64,000 nt of DNA from Pleomorphomonas sp. (GTDB lineage Bacteria > Pseudomonadota > Alphaproteobacteria > Rhizobiales > Pleomorphomonadaceae). Positions 36,716 through 45,806 of this stretch are shown here, piece after piece. Every line of letters begins with the position of its first letter. Positions within the stretch are counted from its first letter, which is position 1. The notes under the pieces were generated by a model. The model did not search any database. It saw only the letters and a list, made by a program, of their open reading frames with translations, and was not told the DNA's origin. Where the stretch lies: positions 1 through 64,000 of the forward strand of contig JARKNW010000011.1 of the NCBI GenBank assembly GCA_029976075.1, written 5' to 3'. The translations under genes and the position numbers were made by a program.

Positions 36716-38524
36716 ATGTCTTTTTCTCAAGCTCATCCCGCGTTGGCGCGAGCGCTCGCTGCCCGTGGTTATGCCGATCCTACCGCCGTTCAGTCAGCCG
36801 TCGCCGCGCCGGAACTCGCCGGTGCCGACATGCTGGTGTCCGCCCGCACCGGGTCCGGAAAGACTGTTGCCTTCGGCATGGCGCTTGCCGAACGTCTCCT
36901 CGGTCCGGCCGAGTTTTTCGCCGCGGCTGGAAAACCTCTGGCTCTCCTGGTCGCGCCGACCCGAGAGCTGGCGTTGCAGGTCGCCCGCGAACTTGCCTGG
37001 CTCTATGGTGAAACCGGCGCTCGCCTCGTTTGCTGTGTCGGAGGGATGGATCCGCGCCGAGAGCAGCGGCAGTTGGCGCAGGGCGCCCATATCGTGGTCG
37101 GCACACCCGGTCGTCTCTGCGACCATCTCGATCGCCACAATCTCGACCTGACCGACGTTGTGGCCGTCGTGCTCGATGAGGCCGACGAGATGCTCGACCT
37201 CGGCTTTCGGGAGGACCTCGAAAAACTTCTGGGTGCCGCGCCGGCCGACCGCCAGACGCTTCTCTTCTCGGCAACCCTTCCTGCCGATATCGTCCGCCTG
37301 GCCCGCGACTTCATGCGGCCGGATGCGACGCGTGTCGATGTGGCCGAGGAAGGCGAAGTTCACGCCGACATCGACTATCACGCCGTGCGCGTCTTCCCGC
37401 ATGAAATCGAGAAGGCGGTGGTCAACCTCCTTCGCTTCCATGACGCGGCGACTTCCATCGTCTTTTGCGGCACGCGCGAGGGTGTGAAGCGGCTTACCGG
37501 CGCGCTGCTCGAACGTGGTTTCTCTGTGGTGGCGCTGTCCGGCGAGATGGGGCAGGGCGAGCGCAACGAGGCGCTGTCGGCTCTGCGCGATGGTCGCGCC
37601 AGAATTTGTGTTGCCACTGACGTGGCAGCGCGTGGGCTGGATGTGCCCGATCTCGGCCTGGTCATCCATGCCGACCTGCCGCACGACAGCGAAGTGCTGC
37701 TGCATCGCTCAGGCCGCACTGGCCGCGCCGGCCGCAAGGGTGTTTCGGTTTTGCTGGTGCCTTCCAACCGCCGCCGCCGTGCCGAAAGCCTGCTTGCCGG
37801 CGCCGGCATCGATCTGTTCTCCGAAGCCGCTCCATCGGCCGAGACGATCCATAAGCTCGACGAAGAGCGTTTGCTCGCCGATCCGCTGCTTGCCGAAGAG
37901 ATCGGCGAGGATGAACGCGCTTTTGCCAGCCGCCTTGCCGAGGGGAAGACCGCGGAAGAGCTGGCAGCCGCCTTCATTCGCCTTGCCCGCACTCGGTTGC
38001 CGGCGCCAGAAGAAATCAGCGACCCGGTTGATCGCAAGCCTCGCCGCACCGACGGACCGGAACGCCCGAAGGTGCGCGAGACGGTGGATTTCACGGGTTC
38101 GACTTGGTTCCGCCTGTCGGTCGGTCGCCGGGATGGTGCCGAGGTCAAGCGGGTCCTCGCCTTCCTGTGCCGTCATTCCGGTCTGAAGGGGCGCGATTTT
38201 GGCGCCATTCGTCTCGCCGATGGCGAGACCTTCGCTGAAGTGGCACCCGGCGGCATTGCCGCGATGGAACGGCTCGCCGCCGCCGGCAACGATGAAAACG
38301 TTCGTATTGTCCGCGCCGACGGCCCACCGGCGGCTTCGCCGTCCGGTCCGCGCAAGGACAAGCCCCGGCGTGACGACGAGCGCCCGAAGGGCAAGGGAAA
38401 GCCGCCGCGTGATGGCAAGCCGTCGTACAAAGAATCCCGCGATGGCAAGCCGTCCTACAAGGAGCCGCCACGTGACGGTAAGCCGCCGGTTAAAAGCAAG
38501 AAGAAGGACCGGAAGAACAAGTGA
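36716..38524 (+). CDS. DEAD-box ATP-dependent RNA helicase with DbpA-type C-terminal domain
   Basis: 602 residues. The helicase core (1-360) has SARTGSGKT (Walker A), PTRELALQ, VLDEADEMLDLGF (DEAD), SATLP, IVFCGTREG, ATDVAARGLDVP and HRSGRTGRAGRKG. A C-terminal RNA-recognition module of the DbpA/CsdA type spans about 460-530 (TWFRLSVGRRDGAEVKRVL, IRLADGETFAEV). The last 70 residues are basic and low-complexity, with a tandem repeat of DGKPSYKE units at the end. Such enzymes act in ribosome assembly or cold-adaptive RNA unwinding. It stands alone between the HAD gene and dapD. The N-terminal Q motif is only weakly recognisable. Confidence 0.93.
   Translation: MSFSQAHPALARALAARGYADPTAVQSAVAAPELAGADMLVSARTGSGKTVAFGMALAERLLGPAEFFAAAGKPLALLVAPTRELALQVARELAWLYGETGARLVCCVGGMDPRREQRQLAQGAHIVVGTPGRLCDHLDRHNLDLTDVVAVVLDEADEMLDLGFREDLEKLLGAAPADRQTLLFSATLPADIVRLARDFMRPDATRVDVAEEGEVHADIDYHAVRVFPHEIEKAVVNLLRFHDAATSIVFCGTREGVKRLTGALLERGFSVVALSGEMGQGERNEALSALRDGRARICVATDVAARGLDVPDLGLVIHADLPHDSEVLLHRSGRTGRAGRKGVSVLLVPSNRRRRAESLLAGAGIDLFSEAAPSAETIHKLDEERLLADPLLAEEIGEDERAFASRLAEGKTAEELAAAFIRLARTRLPAPEEISDPVDRKPRRTDGPERPKVRETVDFTGSTWFRLSVGRRDGAEVKRVLAFLCRHSGLKGRDFGAIRLADGETFAEVAPGGIAAMERLAAAGNDENVRIVRADGPPAASPSGPRKDKPRRDDERPKGKGKPPRDGKPSYKESRDGKPSYKEPPRDGKPPVKSKKKDRKNK
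38408..38494 (+). repeat. Short tandem repeat inside the helicase tail
   Basis: The unit GATGGCAAGCCGTC recurs at 38411 and 38441 (30-base period), and a diverged unit starts at 38474. It encodes repeated DGKPSYKE. In-frame periods of 30 and 33 bases allow copy-number change without breaking the reading frame. Confidence 0.75.
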
Positions 38525-38907
38525 CGGCTGGCTTCGGGATTGCGGAGCTTGTCCGGGGACACCGAGCGAGGCCGGACGGTCTGTCGATCACTTCTTAGCC
38601 CGCTTGTTGGTGCCGCCGTGATATTACTTAGGCGCTTGGTTCGCCGCCATCGGCGGACCAAGCCTTGTCGCCGAAAGGTCGCCCACGGCGACGCCATAGT
38701 CGGAGGCCGGCGGGGTTAACGTCTTGAGCCTATTTCTGTTTCACCAAGGTGATCGGAAACCCTTCGCTCGCGCCCAACGGTCGGTCGCGGAGAGGCGGGA
38801 CGCTGAACTCCCGGAACGGAAAACCGCTGCTTTTGTTGCGTGGGGCGGGCAAAACCCCTAAAGCACGAAGCCGATGCCAATCCAGCATGGCCTATTCGGA
38901 GATCATC
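38525..38907. other. Intergenic region with palindromes upstream of dapD
   Basis: 383 bases without a supported gene. 38635-38662 is a long hairpin (CTTGGT with ACCAAG outside, CCGCC with GGCGG inside), followed by GTCGCC/GGCGAC (about 38667-38692). These may end helicase transcription or be REP-like elements. The dapD promoter should lie within 38700-38880. The frame open from 38749 has no coding character before 38887. Confidence 0.5.
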
Positions 38908-39771
38908 ATGACCGAGACTGCCGCCGCGGCCGCCTATGCCGACCTTGCCGCCACCCTTGACGCTGCCTGGGAGGATCGTTCCTCCGTTACGCAGGAGACG
39001 AAAGGCAAAGTGCGCGATGCCGTCGAAGCGGCGCTCGATCTGCTTGATGGTGGCAAGGCGCGTGTCGCGGAAAAGATCAACGGCGAGTGGGTGGTCAACC
39101 AGTGGCTCAAGAAGGCGGTGCTGCTCTCATTCCGCCTGACGCCGACCGAGTTGATTTCCGGTGCCCCCGGCGGCGCAGCATGGTGGGACAAGGTACCGTC
39201 GAAGTTCGAAGGCATGGATGCCGCTGCCTATGAGGCCGCCGGCTTCCGCGCCGTGCCGGGCGCCATCGTGCGCCGCTCGGCCTACATCGCGCCCGGGGCT
39301 GTGCTGATGCCCTCGTTCGTCAATCTTGGCGCCTATGTGGATACGGCGACGATGGTCGACACCTGGGTCACCGTCGGCTCCTGTGCCCAGATCGGCAAGA
39401 ACGTCCACCTTTCCGGTGGCGTCGGTATCGGCGGCGTACTGGAGCCGATGCAGGCTGGCCCGACCATCATCGAGGACGACTGCTTCATCGGGGCCCGTTC
39501 GGAAGTGGTCGAAGGCGTCGTCGTTGGCGAGGGGTCGGTGATCTCCATGGGCGTGTTCATCGGCAAGTCGACCAAGATCATCGATCGCGCCACCGGCGAA
39601 GTGCACATGGGCAAGGTGCCGCCCTATTCGGTGGTGGTCTCCGGCTCGATTCCCGGCAAGCCGCTGCCCGGCCAGGACTGGGGCCCCTCGACCTATTGCG
39701 CCGTCATCGTCAAGAAGGTTGATGCCAAGACCCGCTCGAAGACATCGATCAACGAGCTTCTGCGCGACTGA
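38908..39771 (+). CDS. dapD: 2,3,4,5-tetrahydropyridine-2,6-dicarboxylate N-succinyltransferase
   Basis: 287 residues. It transfers succinyl from succinyl-CoA in the succinylase branch of lysine and diaminopimelate synthesis. The N-terminal helical domain is followed by a left-handed beta helix of hexapeptide repeats ([40 protein letters not shown]) and the family sequence GTVASWVN-like region replaced here by [14 protein letters not shown] six bases before the ATG at 38908 is decisive over the in-frame ATG at 38887. dapE follows after a short spacer with a strong hairpin. Confidence 0.95.
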   Translation: MTETAAAAAYADLAATLDAAWEDRSSVTQETKGKVRDAVEAALDLLDGGKARVAEKINGEWVVNQWLKKAVLLSFRLTPTELISGAPGGAAWWDKVPSKFEGMDAAAYEAAGFRAVPGAIVRRSAYIAPGAVLMPSFVNLGAYVDTATMVDTWVTVGSCAQIGKNVHLSGGVGIGGVLEPMQAGPTIIEDDCFIGARSEVVEGVVVGEGSVISMGVFIGKSTKIIDRATGEVHMGKVPPYSVVVSGSIPGKPLPGQDWGPSTYCAVIVKKVDAKTRSKTSINELLRD

Positions 39772-39796
39772 CCAACAGGCAATTTCGTGATATCCG

Positions 39797-39824
39797 AACG
39801 GCCGGCGGGAAACTGCCGGCCGTT
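39797..39824 (+). terminator. Strong hairpin between dapD and dapE
   Basis: AACGGCCGGC and GCCGGCCGTT form a perfect 10-bp stem with an eight-base loop, followed by TGCATT. It probably acts as a partial terminator or an mRNA-stabilising element, because the dapE ribosome site (GAGGAGAAGG) follows immediately. Confidence 0.65.
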
Positions 39825-39842
39825 TGCATTGAGGAGAAGGAC

Positions 39843-41030
39843 ATGCCCCACGATCCCGTCGCCATCGCACGCGACCTTCTGATGTGTCCCTCGGTGACGC
39901 CAGCCGAGGGTGGGGCGCTCGTCTTCCTCGAAAGGCTGCTGTCGTCGACCGGCTTCGAGGTCGATCGGCCCATTTTCCGTGATGAAGCGACGCCGGACGT
40001 CGAGAATCTTTTTGCCGGCATTGGCACTGGCAACCGTCACCTGACCTTCGCCGGCCATGCCGATGTCGTGCCGCCCGGCAAGGCGGACCTCTGGAGCCAT
40101 GGCCCGTTTGCCGGCGACATCGAGGGTGGCAGGCTCTACGGTCGTGGTGCCGTCGACATGAAGGGGGGCATCGCCGCCTTCGCCGCCGCCGCTCTCGATT
40201 TCATCGAGGAGAACGGCTCCGACTTCGGTGGGCGCATTTCCTTCCTGATCACTGGTGATGAGGAGGGCCCGTCCATCAACGGCACGGTAAAGCTTCTCGA
40301 CTGGGCGGCCAAGCGTGGTGAGCGCTTCAGCCATGCCATCGTCGGCGAGCCGACCAACCCGGCCACGCTCGGCGACATGGTGAAGGTTGGCCGTCGCGGG
40401 TCTCTGTCGGGGTTCGTCAAGCTCAAGGGTGTGCAGGGACACGTTGCCTATCCCCATCTTGCCGACAACCCGCTGCGCGTCGCCCCGGCGGTCATAGCCG
40501 CACTGATGGATCCACCATTCGATGCCGGCAACGAACGTTTCCAACCCTCAAATCTGGAAGTCACTTCGGTCGAGACCGGCAATCGCGCGACCAATGTCGT
40601 GCCGGCCGAGGTGGAGATCGCCTTCAATATTCGATTCAATGACATATGGACGGTCGAGGCGCTTCATCAGGAAATCGCGGCGCGGGTGAAACGCGCTGTC
40701 GAGGCTGCACCCCTGCGCATCGGTCGACCGGCTCCGCTTGCCTATGAGCTGACCTTCGAGCCGACCAACGCCGTCTCGTTCCTCACCCATGACGCCACGC
40801 TGATCGAAGGCCTTTCGGATGCGGTCGAAGCGGTCACCGGTCGCCGACCGGAGCTCTCGACAACCGGTGGCACGTCGGACGCGCGCTTCATCAAGAACTA
40901 TTGCCCGGTCGTCGAGTTTGGCCTCGTCGGCCAAACCATGCACAAGATCGACGAGAATGTAGCGCTCGACGACCTCCATCGCCTGAAGGCAATCTATCGG
41001 GTTTTCCTTGATCGTTACTTTGCAGGGTGA
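39843..41030 (+). CDS. dapE: Succinyl-diaminopimelate desuccinylase
   Basis: 395 residues, slightly longer than the typical 375-380. A di-zinc M20 peptidase-family enzyme that hydrolyses N-succinyl-LL-diaminopimelate. Metal-site motifs FAGHADVVPPG, GRGAVDMKGG, ITGDEEGPS, the Glu of VGEPT and the distal His of VGQTMHKIDEN are present, as is LSTTGGTSDARF. GAGGAGAAGG immediately before the ATG is a strong ribosome site. With dapD it completes two consecutive steps around the DapC transaminase, which is not in the window. Confidence 0.95.
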   Translation: MPHDPVAIARDLLMCPSVTPAEGGALVFLERLLSSTGFEVDRPIFRDEATPDVENLFAGIGTGNRHLTFAGHADVVPPGKADLWSHGPFAGDIEGGRLYGRGAVDMKGGIAAFAAAALDFIEENGSDFGGRISFLITGDEEGPSINGTVKLLDWAAKRGERFSHAIVGEPTNPATLGDMVKVGRRGSLSGFVKLKGVQGHVAYPHLADNPLRVAPAVIAALMDPPFDAGNERFQPSNLEVTSVETGNRATNVVPAEVEIAFNIRFNDIWTVEALHQEIAARVKRAVEAAPLRIGRPAPLAYELTFEPTNAVSFLTHDATLIEGLSDAVEAVTGRRPELSTTGGTSDARFIKNYCPVVEFGLVGQTMHKIDENVALDDLHRLKAIYRVFLDRYFAG

Positions 41031-41051
41031 GGGAGGCCTGCACGGCCTCCC
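41031..41051. terminator. Hairpin between convergent dapE and glgB
   Basis: GGGAGGCC-TGCAC-GGCCTCCC is a perfect 8-bp palindrome immediately after the dapE stop, in the 37-base gap. There is no T run on either strand, so it may be a weak bidirectional terminator or transcript-end stabiliser. Confidence 0.55.
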
Positions 41052-41067
41052 ACCCAAATAATCGAGC

Positions 41068-43314
41068 TCAGCCCTTCGGCTTGTTCTTCTTGGTCGGCGC
41101 GACCTCCACCACCGGCGCCTCGCCGTCCCAACGCAGGATGACGACGGCGAGCGGCGGCAAGGTCAGATCGAGCGAGAAGTCCATGCCATGGCTTGGGGCC
41201 TCGTTGGCCGTCAGCCGGCCCTTGTTGCCCATGTTGGAGCCGCCATAGATCTCGGCGTCGGAGTTGAACACCTCCCGCCACAGGCCGGCGCGCGGCACAC
41301 CGACCCGATAGCCGGATCGCGGGACCGGCGTGAAGTTGCCGACGACGAGGCAGGGCGCATCCTTCTCGAAGCCCCAGCGCAGGTAGGCGAGCGTCGATTG
41401 CTCGTTGTCGTCCACCACCACCCACTGGAACCCCTCCGGTTCGAAATCGCGGGCATGCAAAGCCGGCTCGGCCCGATAGAGCGTGTTGAGATCACGCATG
41501 AGGCGCTGGACGCCGAGATTGCTCGCCCGGCTTTCGAGCCAGAGGTCGATGGTGCCGTCGTGATTCCATTCGCGCCCCTGGGCGATCTCGTTCCCCATGA
41601 AGGAGAGCTTCTTGCCGGGATGCGTCCACATGAAAGCATAGTAGGCGCGAATATTGGCGAAGCGCTGCCACTCGTCGCCGGGCATGCGGCCGAAGATCGA
41701 ACGCTTGCCGTGCACCACCTCGTCGTGGCTGAGCGGCAGCACGAAACGCTCCGAGTAGGCATACATCAGCGCGAAGGTCATCTGGTTGTGGTGGTATTTG
41801 CGATGGATCGGCTCGAGCGCGAAATAGTCGAGCGAATCGTGCATCCACCCCATGTTCCACTTGTAGGAGAATCCGAGGCCGCCATCGGCGAGCGGAGCTG
41901 TGACACCCGGCCATGCGGTGGATTCCTCGGCGATCATCAGGGCATCAGGCACTTCGTGGGCGATCACGCCATTGAGGTGCTTGATGAATGAGACAGCTTC
42001 CAGGTTCTCCCGTCCGCCATACTTGTTCGGGATCCATTCGCCGGGTTTGCGCGAGTAGTCGCGGTAGAGCATCGAGGCCACGGCGTCCACGCGGAGGCCG
42101 TCGATATGGTAGCGCTTCAACCATTCCAGCGCCGATGCCACCAGGAAGCCGATCACTTCGGTGCGGCCGAAGTTGTAGATCAGCGTGTTCCAGTCCTGAT
42201 GGTACCCTTCACGCGGATCCTGATGCTCGTAGAGCGGCGTGCCGTCAAAGCGGGCCAGCCCATGGGCGTCGGTCGGGAAATGCGCCGGTACCCAGTCGAG
42301 GATGACACCGATGCCGGCTTCATGGCAGGCGTCGATGAAGCGGGCGAAATCCGCCGGTGAACCATAGCGAGCGGTCGGAGCGAACAGGCCGAGCGGCTGG
42401 TAACCCCAGGAGCCGCCGAAAGGATGCTCCATGATCGGCAACAGCTCGATATGCGTGAAGCCCATGTGCTTCACATAGGCGACCAGATGTTCGGCAAGGA
42501 AGCGCCAGGTGACCGGCTTACCGTCCGGCCGCTGCCAGGATCCGGCGTGCACCTCGTAGACGGAGAATGGCGCCGTCTTCGACTGGAACGCGGCGCGGTT
42601 GCGCATGAAGGTGGCGTCATGCCACTCGAATGGTTTGGGATCGGCAACGATGGAAGCGGTAGCCGGTGCCAGTTCGTACTGACGGGCGACTGGATCGGCT
42701 TTGTCGGGCAGGAGCTCGCCGTTGGAGCCGATGATTTCGTATTTGTAGGCTTCTCCGATGGGAAGGCGCGGAATGAACAGCTCCCAGACGCCACACTCGC
42801 GACGCAGCCTCATGGGGTGACGGCGACCGTCCCAAGCGTTGAAGTTGCCGACCACAGACACGCGTCGCGCATTGGGAGCCCAGACCGCAAAGCGCACGCC
42901 GGGTACGCCGCCCACCTCGGTGACCACGGCGCCCAACGCATCGGCAAGGTGTCTGTGCTGGCCTTCGGCCAGCAGATAGACATCCATCTCGCCGAGCAAT
43001 GGGCCGAAGGAGTAGGGATCTTCCGCCTCGTGGCTTCCATTCGGCCACTCCACCCGGAGGCGATAGAGGCCCGGATCGCCCTGGGCGAAGGCAACCCAAA
43101 GGCCACCCTCCACGTGCTGGAAATCGGCGAGCTTGCGCCCTTCGGCGGAAATCAGCGCAATGGCGCGGGCATTGGGTTTGAAGGTCCGGATCGCCGTGCG
43201 TGCGCCGGATACCCGATGCGGTCCCAAGAGCGCAAAGGGGTCACCGTGGGTTCCCTCGGTGATCGCCCGGACCGCGCCGTCCGTCAGTCCCTCACGCACC
43301 CCGAGATCCACCAT
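41068..43314 (-). CDS. glgB: 1,4-alpha-glucan branching enzyme
   Basis: 748 residues, the normal length of the long GlgB form. It makes alpha-1,6 branches in glycogen. An N-terminal carbohydrate module (about 20-110) is followed by a CBM48 ([22 protein letters not shown]) and the GH13 catalytic barrel. Catalytic residues are the nucleophile Asp near 410 in [16 protein letters not shown], the Glu near 463 in [12 protein letters not shown], and the Asp of [18 protein letters not shown] seven bases before the ATG at 43314 is clear. The C-terminus ends with a lysine/proline tail. glgA, glgC, glgP and glgX are not here, so this is an isolated glycogen gene between dapE and recD2. Confidence 0.96.
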   Translation of the reverse strand: MVDLGVREGLTDGAVRAITEGTHGDPFALLGPHRVSGARTAIRTFKPNARAIALISAEGRKLADFQHVEGGLWVAFAQGDPGLYRLRVEWPNGSHEAEDPYSFGPLLGEMDVYLLAEGQHRHLADALGAVVTEVGGVPGVRFAVWAPNARRVSVVGNFNAWDGRRHPMRLRRECGVWELFIPRLPIGEAYKYEIIGSNGELLPDKADPVARQYELAPATASIVADPKPFEWHDATFMRNRAAFQSKTAPFSVYEVHAGSWQRPDGKPVTWRFLAEHLVAYVKHMGFTHIELLPIMEHPFGGSWGYQPLGLFAPTARYGSPADFARFIDACHEAGIGVILDWVPAHFPTDAHGLARFDGTPLYEHQDPREGYHQDWNTLIYNFGRTEVIGFLVASALEWLKRYHIDGLRVDAVASMLYRDYSRKPGEWIPNKYGGRENLEAVSFIKHLNGVIAHEVPDALMIAEESTAWPGVTAPLADGGLGFSYKWNMGWMHDSLDYFALEPIHRKYHHNQMTFALMYAYSERFVLPLSHDEVVHGKRSIFGRMPGDEWQRFANIRAYYAFMWTHPGKKLSFMGNEIAQGREWNHDGTIDLWLESRASNLGVQRLMRDLNTLYRAEPALHARDFEPEGFQWVVVDDNEQSTLAYLRWGFEKDAPCLVVGNFTPVPRSGYRVGVPRAGLWREVFNSDAEIYGGSNMGNKGRLTANEAPSHGMDFSLDLTLPPLAVVILRWDGEAPVVEVAPTKKNKPKG

Positions 43315-43495
43315 CGATCCGCCTCCCAAATTCGATCGCTATTACTCGACGTTACGCGCAAGCCAAGGCGAGGGCAAATGGCTTTCTGACCAATCAGGCC
43401 AGCAACATGGCCATGCCGGCATCGACCTTCGGCAGCAACCGGGACGGCACGAAACGGGCATTTTCAGAGCGAACTTGTCGTCACGACGATGCACG

Positions 43496-45679
43496 TCAGC
43501 TCGCCAGCATCGACTTAAGACGGGTGAAGCGACGACGGATCCGATCTCCGGAAAGAGCCATCTCGAGAGCTCGCGGTTCGGCCACCAGAACGACCAGTTG
43601 CCGCCCGCGCGTCGCCGCCGTGTAGAGAAGGTTTCGGGCCAGCATGATGGCGTGATCACGCAGGAGCGGGATCACCACCGCAGGGTATTCGGAGCCCTGG
43701 CTCTTGTGAATGGTGATGGCATAGGCGCGGGTCAGCGCTTCCAGGTCCTCAAGGCCATATTTGACGTCGCGGCCGTCGAAGGAAACGGCGATCTCGTCTT
43801 CCTTCTGGCGGATGCGTTTGAGAATGCCGAGGTCGCCGTTGAAGACATCGCGATCGTAGTCGTTCTCGATCTGCATTACCTTGTCGCCGGTGGCATAGAT
43901 TTGTCCAAAACGTTCGATGCGGTCGAGCGGCGCCCCATTCAGCAGTTCGGCAAGGCGGTCGTTGAGGTTGCGGGCACCACAGATGCCCTTCTGCATCGGC
44001 GTGATCACCTGCACGTCACGCATGGGGTCGAGACCGAAGCGGCGCGGGATGCGGTTACCGACAACCTCGAGGATTTTGGCGAGCGCATCATCGGCACCAC
44101 GCGCTTCGATGACATAGAAGTCGGCCAGCTCCCCCGAGGGGGGCGGTTCCGGCCACTCACCACGGTTGATGCGATGGGCGTTGACGATGATCCGGCTTTC
44201 CTCCGCTTGCCGGAATATCTCGGTGAGGCGGGCGACCGGCATCAGGCCGGAGCCGATGACGTCGGCAAGCACTTGCCCTGGCCCAACGGACGGCAACTGG
44301 TCGACGTCACCGATCAGAATAAGTGCCGCATTGAGCGGGATCGCCTCGACGAGTGCGGCCATCAGAGGCACGTCGACCATCGATGCCTCATCGATCACCA
44401 CAACATCGGCTTCGAGAGGTTCAGAGGCGCAGCGCTTGAAGCCACCCGTGGTCGGATCGATTTCCAGAAGGCGGTGGATCGTCTTCGCCTCGCGACCGGC
44501 TTGATCGGCCATGCGGCGAGCGGCGCGGCCGGTGGGCGCGGCCAGCGCCACGGTCAGTTTCGCCGTTGCAATGGTGGCAAGCAGTGCTTCCAGCAACGTC
44601 GTCTTGCCAACGCCGGGGCCGCCGGTGATCACCGATACCTTGGCGCCGGCGACCAGGGCCAGTGCTTCGCGTTGGGACGGACTGAGGTGCATGCCCTTTC
44701 GCGCCTCGAAACGCTCAACGGCGGCGTCGACGTCGATCCGCCCCCAGGGCGGCCGCCCCTCGACCAAAGCCTTCAGCCGGCTCGCAACGGATCGCTCGAA
44801 GCGGGCAAGGCGGCGAACGGCCAGAAAGGCAGTGCCCTCGATATCAAAGCTCTCGACGTCACCCTGGGCGATCGCCCCTTCGACCTCGGCTGCGACGGCA
44901 TCGCCATCGATACCTAGCAACCGTTCGGCTCGCTCGAGCACATCGGCACGTGGCACGGCGGTATGGCCGTCGTCGGCGGCGCTCTCGATGGCGTGGGCGA
45001 TACCCGCCCTGATGCGCTCTGGCGCCGAGCGGTCGATACCGAATTTCTCGGCGATCTCATCGGCGCCGGCAAAGCCGATGCCGCGCACTTCGCGGGCGAG
45101 GCGGTAAGGATCCTCTTCCACCAGCTTGACCGCCTCGGGACCGAGCACTTTCCAGATGGCAACGGCACGCGCGGTGGCGATGCCCTTGTCCTGGAAGGCG
45201 ATCATGACGTCCTTCACCGCCTTGCGTTCCCGATAGCTCTCGGCAATACGGGCGGCGGTCTGCTTGCCGAGACCGGGAACGGTGACGAGGCGCATCGGTT
45301 CGTTCTCGATGATGTCGAGCGCCTTGGCGCCGAACACCTGAACGATACGTTCGGCCATTGCCGGCCCGACACCAGAAATGAGGCCGGATCCGAGAAAGCG
45401 AATGACGGCGTCCTTGCCGGACGGCTCATGTGTCTCGATGCGGTCGGCGCGGAACTGCAAGCCGTGGACCTTGTCGATCATCCACTGTCCCTCGGCGTCG
45501 ATCTTTTCACCCGCGGCGATCGCTGGAACATGCCCAACGACGGCCACCGGATCCTTGCGGCCGCGCACGCGCACCTTCAGCACCGAAAAGCCGTTTTCCT
45601 CATTGTGGAAGGTAACGCGCTCCACGGTGCCGGCAAGCCGTTCGAACAGGCGCTCGGAGGGTTGGGAATCATCATTCAT
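43496..45679 (-). CDS. recD2: ATP-dependent RecD2-type DNA helicase
   Basis: 727 residues from the ATG at 45679, matching stand-alone RecD2 proteins of 5'-3' superfamily 1B helicases. The N-terminal part has an OB-like segment and helix-hairpin-helix units (ISGVGPAMAERIVQVFGAK, VPGLGKQTAARIAE). The motor has Walker A GGPGVGKTT near 347, VVIDEASMVDVPL, GDVDQLPSVGPG and IHKSQGSEYPAVV. The ORF runs to 45964, but the extra 95 codons overlap the divergent gene's control region and resemble nothing. No RecB or RecC gene is near. No ribosome site is obvious before 45679. Its role is presumably DNA repair. Confidence 0.9.
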   Translation of the reverse strand: MNDDSQPSERLFERLAGTVERVTFHNEENGFSVLKVRVRGRKDPVAVVGHVPAIAAGEKIDAEGQWMIDKVHGLQFRADRIETHEPSGKDAVIRFLGSGLISGVGPAMAERIVQVFGAKALDIIENEPMRLVTVPGLGKQTAARIAESYRERKAVKDVMIAFQDKGIATARAVAIWKVLGPEAVKLVEEDPYRLAREVRGIGFAGADEIAEKFGIDRSAPERIRAGIAHAIESAADDGHTAVPRADVLERAERLLGIDGDAVAAEVEGAIAQGDVESFDIEGTAFLAVRRLARFERSVASRLKALVEGRPPWGRIDVDAAVERFEARKGMHLSPSQREALALVAGAKVSVITGGPGVGKTTLLEALLATIATAKLTVALAAPTGRAARRMADQAGREAKTIHRLLEIDPTTGGFKRCASEPLEADVVVIDEASMVDVPLMAALVEAIPLNAALILIGDVDQLPSVGPGQVLADVIGSGLMPVARLTEIFRQAEESRIIVNAHRINRGEWPEPPPSGELADFYVIEARGADDALAKILEVVGNRIPRRFGLDPMRDVQVITPMQKGICGARNLNDRLAELLNGAPLDRIERFGQIYATGDKVMQIENDYDRDVFNGDLGILKRIRQKEDEIAVSFDGRDVKYGLEDLEALTRAYAITIHKSQGSEYPAVVIPLLRDHAIMLARNLLYTAATRGRQLVVLVAEPRALEMALSGDRIRRRFTRLKSMLAS

Positions 45680-45806
45680 CGCTTCAGTTATGCAGCGTTC
45701 GCCTACTGTTCGTCGAGCCTTGATCAGTCTATGAATGCGCGCGACGCGCTCCGCTCCGGTAAAAGCCGGCATGGGGTGCTGATCTTCGTCGGAGTGAACC
45801 CCTCTC

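Noticed and set aside
38588-38650. Minus-strand micro-ORF pair reading MAANQAPK, stop, YHGGTNKRAKK, stop
   Set aside because: The basic ending looks gene-like but the frame is interrupted by TAA, the ribosome site is poor and the sequence coincides with hairpins. It is too short to support.
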